This document shows, piece by piece, positions 18,597 to 26,269 of a DNA stretch of 64,000 nt. Under the pieces are notes generated by a model. It saw only the letters and a list, made by a program, of their open reading frames with translations. It was not told the DNA's origin and did no database searches. The stretch lies in NCBI RefSeq assembly GCF_004168365.1, contig NZ_CP035704.1, forward strand, positions 3,658,001 to 3,722,000, read 5' to 3'. Position 1 is the first letter of the stretch. The number at the start of each line of letters is the position of its first letter. The DNA is from Pseudolysobacter antarcticus (GTDB taxonomy: Bacteria > Pseudomonadota > Gammaproteobacteria > Xanthomonadales > Rhodanobacteraceae). The translations under genes were made by a program, and so were the position numbers.

Positions 18597-19649
18597 GTGA
18601 AACCGATCGCCCCAAGCCTGCTGCGCTGGTTTGACCAGCACGGTCGCCACGATCTGCCGTGGCAGCATCCGCGCACGCCGTATCGTGTATGGCTGTCGGA
18701 AATCATGTTGCAGCAGACTCAGGTCGTCACTGTGATCGCATACTTCGCGCGCTTCATTCGCGAAATCCCGGATTTGCCCGTGCTGGCGAATGCGTCGCAG
18801 GATCAGGTGCTCGCATTGTGGTCCGGTCTCGGTTATTACAGCCGCGCGCGTAACCTGCATCGTGCTGCGCAAACCTGCATGCAACAACACGCCGGCGAGT
18901 TGCCGCAAACGCTGGATGAACTCATTGCATTGCCCGGCATCGGCCGTTCGACCGCCGGTGCAATTCTCGCGCAAGCTCACGGCCAACGCGTGGCGATCCT
19001 CGACGGCAACGTCAAGCGTGTGTTGAGCCGATACGCCGGTGTGCATGGTTGGCCGGGCGCGACCGCCGTGGAAAAATCGCTGTGGGAGCTCGCCGAAAAA
19101 TTGACGCCGCCGCAGCGAGTCGCGGATTACACGCAGGCGATCATGGATCTCGGTGCTACCGTTTGTACTCGCGGCAAACCGCGCTGCGGTGAATGTCCGT
19201 TGTCGGCCGATTGCATTGCATTGCGCGACGATCTCACCGCGCAATTGCCGCAGCGCAAGGCGACTCGCATCATCCCGCAACGCGCGACGACGATGCTGAT
19301 TATTCGCGATGCGCAAGATCGCATCCTGCTGCAGCGGCGACCGCCGAGCGGCGTGTGGGCGGCGCTGTGGAGCCTTCCGCAAGTCGATGCTGCCGATGCC
19401 GCGTCGGCGTGGCTGCACAACGAGCTCGGCATCGCGCGTGGCAAGTCATCAGACTGGCAAACGCTGCCGCAATTCATCCACACCTTCAGCCATTTCCAGC
19501 TCGCAATTTCGGCATTGCTGCTGCAACTGAAAACGTCACCAACGCGCATCAGCGATGGTGATGACGTACGCTGGTGCAGTCACGGCGACATCGCCGCGCT
19601 GGGTTTGCCCGCGCCAGTGCGTAAACTACTGCTAACGATCTGGGAGTAA
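18597..19649 (+). CDS. mutY: A/G-specific adenine glycosylase
   Basis: A 350-aa base-excision-repair enzyme that removes A mispaired with 8-oxoguanine. The catalytic Glu is in 'WLSEIMLQQTQV', the helix-hairpin-helix is 'LPGIGRSTAGAIL', and the catalytic Asp is in 'AILDGNVKRVLSR'. The 4Fe-4S loop is C-x6-C-x2-C-x5-C ('CTRGKPRCGECPLSADC'). A C-terminal Nudix-like domain (about 230-350) recognises 8-oxoG. The start is GTG 18597, 21 bp after ftsY, where homology begins. yggX follows after 3 bp, the usual mutY-yggX operon. Confidence 0.96.
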   Translation: MKPIAPSLLRWFDQHGRHDLPWQHPRTPYRVWLSEIMLQQTQVVTVIAYFARFIREIPDLPVLANASQDQVLALWSGLGYYSRARNLHRAAQTCMQQHAGELPQTLDELIALPGIGRSTAGAILAQAHGQRVAILDGNVKRVLSRYAGVHGWPGATAVEKSLWELAEKLTPPQRVADYTQAIMDLGATVCTRGKPRCGECPLSADCIALRDDLTAQLPQRKATRIIPQRATTMLIIRDAQDRILLQRRPPSGVWAALWSLPQVDAADAASAWLHNELGIARGKSSDWQTLPQFIHTFSHFQLAISALLLQLKTSPTRISDGDDVRWCSHGDIAALGLPAPVRKLLLTIWE

Positions 19650-19652
19650 AAA

Positions 19653-19925
19653 ATGTCGCGCACTGTTTTCTGCGTAAAACTGCAACACGAAGCCGAGGGG
19701 CTGAATTTCGCGCCGTGGCCCGGCGCGCTCGGCAAAAGAGTCTACGATGAAATCTCGAAGGAAGCGTGGGGCCAGTGGCTCGCCCACCAGACCATGCTGA
19801 TCAACGAAAATCGGCTGTCGCCGCTGGAACCGAAAACGCGCGTTTTCCTCGAAGCGGAAATGCAGAAATTTCTGTTCGACGGCACCGCGGAAAAGCCCGC
19901 CGGATATGTGCCGCCGTCGGATTGA
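19653..19925 (+). CDS. yggX: YggX-family Fe(II)-trafficking / oxidative-damage protection protein
   Basis: A 90-aa protein of the YggX family. The conserved start '[18 protein letters not shown]' is followed by '[34 protein letters not shown]', as in E. coli YggX. It protects iron-sulfur clusters from oxidation and may chaperone ferrous iron. Co-transcription with the Fe-S enzyme MutY (3-bp gap) fits this role. Size equals the family norm. Confidence 0.95.
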   Translation: MSRTVFCVKLQHEAEGLNFAPWPGALGKRVYDEISKEAWGQWLAHQTMLINENRLSPLEPKTRVFLEAEMQKFLFDGTAEKPAGYVPPSD

Positions 19926-20048
19926 ATCGATACACAAGTCGCGCCCGCTGCGGATCGTTGCAGCCCGCGCTTGACTCGATCCGCCCAAGCCGCTCTAATA
20001 CGCGGCTTCGCGACGCCGCCATCAGTGCGGCCCGCAACCAGAACACAT

Positions 20049-20124
20049 GGCCAAGTAGCTCAGTTGGTAGAGCAGGGGATTGAAAATCCCCGTGTCGGCG
20101 GTTCGATTCCGTCCTTGGCCACCA
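20049..20124 (+). tRNA. tRNA-Phe (GAA)
   Basis: A 76-nt cloverleaf. The acceptor stem GGCCAAG pairs with CTTGGCC, followed by an encoded ACCA; D-arm, anticodon stem GGGGA/TCCCC with loop TTGAAAA (anticodon GAA) and T-arm GGCGG/CCGTC with TTCGATT are all regular. An intrinsic terminator begins 8 bp downstream. The 3' side is followed by a broken histidine-kinase gene, consistent with past integration or deletion at this tRNA. Confidence 0.97.
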
Positions 20125-20132
20125 TGTACAAC

Positions 20133-20165
20133 AACGGCTTGCAGCGATGCAGGCCGTTTTTGTTT
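20133..20165 (+). terminator. Rho-independent terminator of tRNA-Phe
   Basis: An 11-bp stem (AACGGCTTGCA, 20133-20143, pairing with 20148-20158 through one G-T wobble), GCGA tetraloop, then TTTGTTT. It is well placed to end the tRNA transcript. Confidence 0.85.
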
Positions 20166-20168
20166 CTG

Positions 20169-20769
20169 GCGCTGGTGCGCCTCGCAGCGGTCGAACGCGA
20201 GCGCGGATTTGCACGCGCGGTGGCGCATGAATTGCGCACGCCGCTGGCGGTAATGCGTACCGTCACCGAACACAGCCTGAGCCATAGCGAATCCGACTCC
20301 GCACGCAAAAGCCTGACCGCTCTGCTGACCACCGTCGAAGGCATGACGCGCTCGGTGGACGGCTTGTTGTCACTCGTGCGCTACGAAGCCGGGCTGGGCC
20401 AGATCGAGGAAGAACCGGTCGAACTCGGCGGCCTGATCACGATTCAATTCGGCCTGCTGCAACAGCGATTTATTCATCAGCATCGACAACACCGAAACTG
20501 CCGACAGCAATGTCGCCAGCCTGGAATTCCGCAACGCCGCGCCCAATCTGACCGAACAGGATCTGCAACATTTCGGCGAACGCTACTGGCGCAAGAACGA
20601 CGAAAACGAAACAATCCCGCACGGCGGCTTGGGCCTCGCACTAACCCGCGCACTCGCCGCCGCCCTCGGCGTGGAGCTTGAGTTCGCGCTGCACGGCGGT
20701 TACCTGTGCGCGCGTATCACGCAGCTAAAAGCGATTGCGTTTATTCATGCCGATAGCGCGATTAGCTGA
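20169..20769 (+). pseudogene. Sensor histidine kinase remnant (QseC/OmpR-partner type)
   Basis: Two frames together encode parts of a histidine kinase. The first (to about 20475) has the phospho-acceptor H-box 'AVAHELRTPLAVMRT' and the rest of the dimerisation helices. The second (from about 20470, stop TGA 20767) encodes 'LEFRNAAPNLTEQDLQHFGERYWRK' and 'GGLGLALTRALAAALG', the end of the ATPase domain. The sensor region, the N-box of the ATPase domain and any start codon are missing, and the frame changes at the junction, so an internal deletion occurred. It cannot make a working kinase. No partner response regulator is adjacent. Confidence 0.8.
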
Positions 20770-20979
20770 CCTCGCAATTTGCTGATTTTGTGCTGCGGAT
20801 ATTTGCCATGTAGGGCGCATATCTTGCGCTCACTACCTCGCCCATCATGAAAATCTGCAGCACGGCGCAAGGCTGCCTCAGAACGCAGCCACCATGCTCA
20901 CGATCCCGCACCGGCGCGTGAATATCGATAAAGATGGTTTTGCCGCAGGCAGAGGAACAATTAACCTATTTGCCAAAAA

Positions 20980-20997
20980 TTAACCAACTACGTTATT
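20980..20997 (+). promoter_or_regulatory. Candidate MqsA operator
   Basis: The interrupted palindrome TTAAC-CAACTAC-GTTA lies 8 bp upstream of the mqsR start and resembles the AACCT-AGGTT type palindromes bound by E. coli MqsA; a TTAACCTATT element stands 19 bp further up. Only the outer TAAC/GTTA bases are symmetric, so this is tentative. Confidence 0.35.
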
Positions 20998-21004
20998 ATT
21001 TCCC

Positions 21005-21308
21005 ATGGAAAAAGGCAGGCCTCATTGCAAGCTGGCTCTCGTCAAAGCCTTCGTCGCTGCGGGAAAGGTGCGCTCGACCTTCTCGGCGCTCGCTGGCGGT
21101 GCTGCCTTGGGATTCGACTTCAATGGAATGCTAGCCGTCGTCATGGCGCTAACGCCCACTGACTTCCACAAAAGCATGACGACGCACGCTGACCATCGAA
21201 TTTCGCAGGGACGTATACCGACCCAAGATACCGACAGGCGAGGTTTACCTGAAACTCACGGTCATGGACGACGTACTTATTGTGTCCTTCAAGGAGTTAT
21301 GGCTATGA
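21005..21308 (+). pseudogene. mqsR: mqsR toxin gene, frameshifted
   Basis: The first frame gives an MqsR N-terminus ('LVKAFVAAGKVRSTFSAL', 'ALGFDFNGMLAVVMALTPTDFHKSMTTHADH'). After His60 or so one extra base (the C near 21199) shifts the frame. The remainder, 'DVYRPKIPTGEVYLKLTVMDDVLIVSFKE', is intact in the next frame and stops at TGA 21306-21308, overlapping the mqsA start in an ATGA. Compared with E. coli MqsR (98 aa, GCU-specific RNase) the combined length is right. As it stands only a truncated, altered product is made, so the RNase should be inactive. Confidence 0.85.
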
Positions 21309-21706
21309 AATGTCCGAATTGCGGCGCGGCTGAACTGGTACACGACACCCGCGACATGCCATACACCTACAAAGGCGAATCGACCAGCCTTGAGGCCATT
21401 ACTGGCGATTTTTGCCCAGTCTGTAACGAAGCGGTTATTGCGATGGATGAATCGGTGCGCACTAATACATTGATGCTCGCGTTCAACAAGCAGGTGAATG
21501 CAGCCATCGTCGATCCCAATTTCATAATCAGCGTTCGCAAGAAGCTCCATTTGGATCAGCGGGAGGCGGCGGAAATTTTCGGCGGAGGAGTGAATGCCTT
21601 TTCTCGCTACGAGAACGGCAAAACCAAACCTCCATTGGCCTTGGTAAAACTGCTCCAGGTGCTTGATCGTCATCCTGACTTGTTGGCTGAGATCAAGACG
21701 GCGTAA
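21305..21706 (+). CDS. mqsA: MqsA-type antitoxin / HTH repressor
   Basis: A 133-aa type II antitoxin. The N-terminal zinc domain has CxxC pairs 'CPNC' (3-6) and 'CPVC' (37-40), as in E. coli MqsA (Cys3, 6, 37, 40). The C-terminal XRE-type HTH contains 'QREAAEIFGGGVNAFSRYENGK', nearly identical to the E. coli DNA-binding helix. It binds MqsR through the zinc domain and represses its own operon. ATG 21305 is supported by the ATGA overlap with mqsR, AGGAG 8 bp upstream and homology. Its partner toxin is frameshifted, so MqsA is now an unpaired antitoxin. Confidence 0.93.
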   Translation: MKCPNCGAAELVHDTRDMPYTYKGESTSLEAITGDFCPVCNEAVIAMDESVRTNTLMLAFNKQVNAAIVDPNFIISVRKKLHLDQREAAEIFGGGVNAFSRYENGKTKPPLALVKLLQVLDRHPDLLAEIKTA

Positions 21707-21833
21707 TATTCGGATGAGGGCAGCCATCACCGCGGATTTTTATCCGTAGATTTCTGCATTAGGTGTTTCGCACTTGCCATTACACAATCTGACGCCGCTT
21801 TTTACGTTAAATGAGCTCGACAGATGTGTCATT

Positions 21834-21848
21834 ACAAGATCTGACCCT
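21834..21848 (-). repeat. 15-bp inverted repeat, left copy
   Basis: On the minus strand AGGGTCAGATCTTGT; it matches 14 of 15 bases of the plus-strand copy at 24011-24025. A related 'ATTACA-AATCTGAC' block occurs about 50 bp to the left (21779-21795). The two copies bracket the LysR/CMD/azoreductase-remnant island. Confidence 0.6.
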
Positions 21849-21921
21849 GGCACTCGTACATTGGTCCGAATAGGGCACTGTACTGCACCTACGAAGACTC
21901 TCGTCGGTTGCGACCAAAGTA

Positions 21922-22818
21922 CTATGTGTTCAAGCGGGACTTCAAAAAATCAATCATTACACGAACCTTCTGCGGAAGATATGTGCGGCTGGGATAGATG
22001 AGCCATGCGCCGGTGTCGAACGTCGTGGCCGTGACGTCATAGGTAGGAAACACGTTGACTAGCGCGCCTGAGGCGATGTCGCCATCGACAAGCCAGTTCG
22101 GCAGCAGCGCCGGTCCAAGGCCTTCCAGCACCGCGGCATGCAGCGAAACGGCCGGTGACAGAACCAAGTCGCCATCCACAGAGACTTCTTCGATAGCGCC
22201 GTGAGAATCACGAAACAACCAGCGCGAGCGAAACGCGTGTAAGTTGAACATCACGCAACGATGACGTGCGATATCTGCCGGCACCTCTAGCGGGGGGGCG
22301 GCGGCGAGATAACCCACGCTCGCCACAACCCGATAGCGCGTGTTCATTAGCTTGGTTGCGACAAGATTACCTTCTACCGCTGGTGCCAGGCGAATCGCCA
22401 GATCGACTCGTTCGGCAAAAAGATCGACCACCTCGTCGGTAAAAAGGGCCTCAATACGCAGGTCGGGATACCGGGCGCAAAACTCCTTCAGTTGCGGAAC
22501 GATACACCGCGGACCGAAGGTGGCAGAGGCCGTGATGCGCAGCGTGCCTCGCGTCCCTCCGACCGTCTCCAACGCTGCCTCGTGCGTTCGAGCCAGTTCG
22601 TAAAGGAGAGGTTCGACCCCGGCGAGGTAACGGTCGCCCGCCTCGGTCAGAGTCACGTTGCGGGTCGTACGCTGAAATAGGCGCACGCCGAGTTCGGCTT
22701 CCAGCTCAGCAATCCCCCGCGATACCGAGGACGGATCGATATTCCGTTCTTTAGCCACTGCCGCGAAGCTACCGCGTTGGGCAACTTCGACGAAGAGGTT
22801 CAGCACTGTTACGTTCAT
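21922..22818 (-). CDS. LysR-family transcriptional regulator
   Basis: A 298-aa LysR-type regulator. The N-terminal winged HTH is 'FVEVAQRGSFAAVAKERNIDPSSVSRGIAELEAELGVRLFQRTTRNVTLTEAG', and the effector domain (90-290) resembles the CrgA/YafC-like subgroup that often controls quinone/electrophile-responsive reductases. ATG 22818 is selected; 75 upstream codons are open but overlap the divergent promoter region and lack homology. It is divergent from a carboxymuconolactone-decarboxylase-family gene 118 bp away, so regulation of that gene is likely. Inducer unknown. Confidence 0.92.
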   Translation of the reverse strand: MNVTVLNLFVEVAQRGSFAAVAKERNIDPSSVSRGIAELEAELGVRLFQRTTRNVTLTEAGDRYLAGVEPLLYELARTHEAALETVGGTRGTLRITASATFGPRCIVPQLKEFCARYPDLRIEALFTDEVVDLFAERVDLAIRLAPAVEGNLVATKLMNTRYRVVASVGYLAAAPPLEVPADIARHRCVMFNLHAFRSRWLFRDSHGAIEEVSVDGDLVLSPAVSLHAAVLEGLGPALLPNWLVDGDIASGALVNVFPTYDVTATTFDTGAWLIYPSRTYLPQKVRVMIDFLKSRLNT

Positions 22819-22936
22819 TCGTGCGAATTTTACATCAGTAAAGTTCCAAATGCGATGTTTATCATATATGCCGTCATCACTACAGTGCGGATCACGGATA
22901 GCGCAACGCAGTCCGACCATTTTTAAGGAATCCGCC

Positions 22937-23515
22937 ATGAGCCACTTTATCGTCCACTCCCTAGACACTGCCCCTCCCGACTCCCGCGCACTGCTCGAAC
23001 GTTCGAAAAAGGAATGGGGATTCATTCCAACACTGCACGGCATCCTCGCCGAAAGCGCGCCAGTGCTCCACGCCTATCAGAGTCTGTTCGCGCTCGGCCA
23101 GAAGAGCGGCTTCACGCCGGCTGAGCAGCAGGTCGTCTACCTCACAGTGAGCGCATTCCACGAATGCGAGTACTGCGTAGCGGGCCACACTTACCTTGCG
23201 CGCGCCGCCAAGCTGGACGAGCAGGCGATCGCCAGTCTGCGCAACGGCACGCCGATCGCTGACGCGAAGCTCGATGCGCTGCGAATTTTCACTGACACGG
23301 TTGTCCGCGAGCGGGGCCTTGCCGGCAGTGACGCACTCGAAGAATTTTTCGCCGCGGGCTACGGTCACGCGCAGATGCTTGAGGTCGTGATGATCATAGC
23401 CACCAAGACCATCTCGAATTACGTTAACCATCTTGTGCACACCCCCAAGGAGTCGTTCATGAGCGACCCAACGCTGGGGTGGGTGGCGCCCCGCAATCGC
23501 GGCCAGGTGGCATGA
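22937..23515 (+). CDS. Carboxymuconolactone-decarboxylase/AhpD-family protein
   Basis: A 192-aa AhpD-like protein. The core has 'HECEYCVAGHTYLA', a CxxC followed by a histidine, the peroxidase-type active site of the alkylhydroperoxidase/CMD superfamily. The preceding 'GFTPAEQQVVYLTVSA' and following 'LRIFTDTVV' helices match it. ATG 22937 follows AAGGAA at good spacing. Transcription is divergent from the LysR gene, and an azoreductase remnant follows 47 bp downstream, so this was probably a LysR-controlled stress operon. It may reduce peroxides or electrophiles; true decarboxylase activity is unlikely given the CxxC. Confidence 0.88.
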   Translation: MSHFIVHSLDTAPPDSRALLERSKKEWGFIPTLHGILAESAPVLHAYQSLFALGQKSGFTPAEQQVVYLTVSAFHECEYCVAGHTYLARAAKLDEQAIASLRNGTPIADAKLDALRIFTDTVVRERGLAGSDALEEFFAAGYGHAQMLEVVMIIATKTISNYVNHLVHTPKESFMSDPTLGWVAPRNRGQVA

Positions 23516-23562
23516 CGAAAGTGGTGCGCCGCATTGACAACGAAATCGTAAGGAGAAATTGA

Positions 23563-23880
23563 ATGAAATCAGAGCCGCTCAACATAATATGAGTAGACGC
23601 CTCCAGCCGATCAGATGGTTCTTACTCGCGGCGCATTGGCGACGCGATTGAACGTGCTCTCGTCGACAACTCGCCAGGCGCGATAGTTGTTCGTCGCGAC
23701 CTCGGTCGCGCGCCGATTGAACATATCCGTGACCAAACGATCACTGGCTACTACACACCGGACGGTGGCATGACCGATGCCCTCCGGGACGCGACCAAGC
23801 TCTCCAACGCGATCATCGACGAAGTACGCGTTGAGGACGTCTTGCTGATCACGACACCTATGTCAATACTGTTAGCTTAA
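23563..23880 (+). pseudogene. AzoR-type NADH:quinone reductase, truncated and interrupted
   Basis: A good Shine-Dalgarno (AAGGAGA) and ATG 23563 open a frame that hits TGA after nine codons. The same frame then continues as the N-terminal half of an FMN-dependent azoreductase: 'DGSYSRRIGDAIERAL', 'AIVVRRDLG', 'ALRDATKLSNAIIDEV', 'DVLLITTPM'. Similarity ends at about 23862, where the flavin-binding 'PMYNF' would follow, and unrelated sequence stops the frame at 23880. Both a nonsense codon and loss of the C-terminal half make it non-functional. It was presumably the last gene of the LysR-controlled operon. Confidence 0.8.
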
Positions 23881-24010
23881 CCACTTATTGATCGCCTTTT
23901 GCGCCACCATCGGGATAGCGGCAGTGGCGGCAACATCCTCGGCGTGCGTATCTGCGTCTGATTCAGCGGCAAGGTTCGGTCGTGACTCGGAAACGGCGAA
24001 TGAGAGCTAG

Positions 24011-24025
24011 AGGGTCAGGTCTTGT
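24011..24025 (+). repeat. 15-bp inverted repeat, right copy
   Basis: AGGGTCAGGTCTTGT, the inverted partner of 21834-21848. This wording resembles sequences I have seen flanking REP-associated transposase genes in xanthomonads and other proteobacteria, but no transposase is present here. Confidence 0.6.
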
Positions 24026-24114
24026 TTTAAAACATCGCCTGCTCGCACGAATCGGCTGACCGTCGAATAATATACAAGTTGGACGCTGCCAACGAGCTAC
24101 TTCTGGGCAACAAT

Positions 24115-25347
24115 CTATCTGTCGCGCAATACGACCGCAGGATTCAGCCGCGAGGCCTTGTTGGCCGGTAGCAGGCCGCACAATGCGCCGATCGCGCAGG
24201 CGAGGATGACCGTGGTCAGCATCGTGACGGCACTCAAATGCAGACGGTGATCGGTGGTTTGTTCCAACCAGAATGCCGACACCGCCGCGAGCAGCATACC
24301 GAAGATTCCGGCGGCGACTGCGATCATCACCGACTCGGCGAGAAAGCGCGATTGAATCGCCCGCGGATCGGCGCCAGTGGCGATACGCAAACCGATTTCC
24401 CGCGCGCGATCGTCCACGGACAGCAGCATGATTCGTGACAGCGCGGCGGCGCCGAGCAACAACGCGATCATCGCGATATCGACCAGCATGCGTGGCGACC
24501 AGACTGCCGAATGTTGGTTGGTGCCGTCCAACGCCGAAAAATCACGCAGTTGAAAATCATCCTGCTGATTGCTCGCAAGCCCGTGCTGGCGGCGCAACAG
24601 GCTGCGGATTTGTTGCTGTAGCGAAGCCACGTCCGCGCCGGGGACAATGCGCACGGAAATTTGTCCGATCGCATCACCGCTCAACTCATTGCTGCCGGCA
24701 AATAAACCCTGTGCGGTCGGCAACGGCATAAATACCGCCGTCGCATAATCGCCAAAAAATGTACTCGCATCCTTGGCAGAAACTACACCGCTGATATGGA
24801 AATTCGAACCGCCGAGCTGGATGATCTTGCCCGTTGGATCAGCCTCGGCGAAAATTTCGGCGCTTAAGCTGGAGCCGAGTATTACAGCGCTATTTGCATC
24901 TGCGTTATTTGCGTCGCTGAAATCCTGTGCACTGAAAGCGCCCGTGAGCGCCCAACCGTGGGCCGCAAAATAATCCGCGTCGACCGCATAAACACTGATC
25001 GGCAACGACGAGTCTGCGTAGTTCACCCTGCTGAACCGCAACAGACTCGCCGCAGCGGAACTTACGCCGTCTAGTCGGCGGATCGCCGCAACATCGGCAG
25101 TAGTCAACGCCACGGTTTGTCTGCCATCGGAAATCGCGGCCGGCGCGTAGCTATTCTCGGAGAAAATTTCCAGGCGACTCGGTACCGCAGAATGCGCGTC
25201 GTTGCCGGCAATACCGACCTGCCCGAGTGCGAGCGCTCCCAGCAGCGCGGCTGTGCCGATCGCCAATCCGAAAAAAGCCTGAGCGCCGATGTACGGCTGC
25301 CGGCAAATCGCCTGCCACGCGGTAGCGAGTGTGTCGCGCAAACTCAT
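24115..25347 (-). CDS. MacB/FtsX-type ABC transporter permease
   Basis: A 410-aa permease. The N-terminal helix (about 22-45, 'AQAFFGLAIGTAALLGALALGQ') is followed by a periplasmic MacB-PCD-like domain (50-275) and three C-terminal helices of the FtsX domain. 'RAREIGLRIATGADPRAIQSRFLAESVMIA' between helices is diagnostic of the mechanotransmission-type MacB family. The start overlaps the stop of its ATPase gene by 4 bp, so they form one unit. No membrane-fusion protein or TolC is adjacent. The FtsX-domain loops look normal although the partner ATPase is unusual. Confidence 0.9.
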   Translation of the reverse strand: MSLRDTLATAWQAICRQPYIGAQAFFGLAIGTAALLGALALGQVGIAGNDAHSAVPSRLEIFSENSYAPAAISDGRQTVALTTADVAAIRRLDGVSSAAASLLRFSRVNYADSSLPISVYAVDADYFAAHGWALTGAFSAQDFSDANNADANSAVILGSSLSAEIFAEADPTGKIIQLGGSNFHISGVVSAKDASTFFGDYATAVFMPLPTAQGLFAGSNELSGDAIGQISVRIVPGADVASLQQQIRSLLRRQHGLASNQQDDFQLRDFSALDGTNQHSAVWSPRMLVDIAMIALLLGAAALSRIMLLSVDDRAREIGLRIATGADPRAIQSRFLAESVMIAVAAGIFGMLLAAVSAFWLEQTTDHRLHLSAVTMLTTVILACAIGALCGLLPANKASRLNPAVVLRDR

Positions 25348-26078
25348 GCCAGCGCCTGCAATGTATGCGCTGCATGTGGCGCATACAGACGTCCATCGCG
25401 CATGAAAAAATGACGATCGGCATGCGCCGCGACATCGGCGTTCTCGGTCATGAGCACCAAGGTGTGACCCTCCTCGCGCAGGCGTTGCAGCAAGCTCAGA
25501 ATTTCACTGGTGGCCGTGGCATCGAGCGCGCCGGTGGGCTCGTCGGCGAGGAGGATCGGCGCGTCGTTGATCAACGCGCGCGCAATCGCAATACGTTGTT
25601 GCAAACCGTTGCACAGGTCCATCGGCTTGTGCAACGCGCAATCCGCGATGCCGATTTGGCGCAGCACCGTATGCGCCATTTCGCGCTGCCGCGCGCGCGA
25701 CAACGTGCTGTAGGCAAGCGGCAGCATGACGTTTTCGAGCGCATTCAAACGCGGCAACAAATGAAACGAGCGGAAGATGAACCCGAATTTTTGCTGACGC
25801 AGCCGCGCTCGCCCTACCGCATCCAGACTCGCGACATTCTGGCCGTCGCAAAAATAACGGCCCGAACTCGCCGACTCGAGGCAGCCAAGCAAATTCAGCA
25901 AGGTCGATTTACCACAACCGGCAGGCCCGAGGATGGACACAAATTCGCCGCGCCGAACGGTCAAGGTCACGCCGCGCAAAACCGGCACCGCCGCGGCGGC
26001 ATGCGACGGATATGCCTTGCTCAACGCATGCAGTTCGAGCTGCGGCGCGTGGGTGTAGGCAATGCTCGCGGCATGCAT
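25344..26078 (-). CDS. LolD/MacB-type ABC ATPase with altered Q-loop, signature and H-loop
   Basis: A 244-aa nucleotide-binding subunit. Walker A ('GPAGCGKST'), Walker B ('ILLADEP') and the D-loop ('GALD') are intact. Three other motifs deviate: the Q-loop reads 'FIFRSFHLL' (Gln to Arg), the signature is 'LCNGLQQR' in place of LSGGQQQR, and the H-loop is 'MTENAD' in place of VTHD. ATP binding is likely but hydrolysis should be weak. The start ATG 26078 ('MHAASIAYT') fits family length; the frame is open 110 codons further without homology. It is coupled to the permease by an ATGA-type overlap. Confidence 0.85.
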   Translation of the reverse strand: MHAASIAYTHAPQLELHALSKAYPSHAAAAVPVLRGVTLTVRRGEFVSILGPAGCGKSTLLNLLGCLESASSGRYFCDGQNVASLDAVGRARLRQQKFGFIFRSFHLLPRLNALENVMLPLAYSTLSRARQREMAHTVLRQIGIADCALHKPMDLCNGLQQRIAIARALINDAPILLADEPTGALDATATSEILSLLQRLREEGHTLVLMTENADVAAHADRHFFMRDGRLYAPHAAHTLQALA

Positions 26079-26269
26079 GTGGGGTTCCGTCTTTTGCTTG
26101 GTGCGATGAAAAAAAGAGGATGCGAAAAAGGCAGCTAAGGCTTGGGCCAGCTGAGTAATTGCGACGTACAAACGCCGCTTGGCATTACCTATGGCACGGT
26201 ATGTCACACGAGTCTCCTTTGCAGTAGCCGACGCGTAAATCTGCTGCAAAGACTTGTAAAGGCAGCGGT

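Noticed and set aside
20765-20939. Open minus-strand stretch with protein-like wording in the gap before mqsR.
   Set aside because: No start codon, ribosome site or recognisable family; likely chance.
23881-24010. A transposase remnant expected between the azoreductase fragment and the right 15-bp repeat.
   Set aside because: No frame in this stretch shows HUH/Y1 or DDE transposase motifs.
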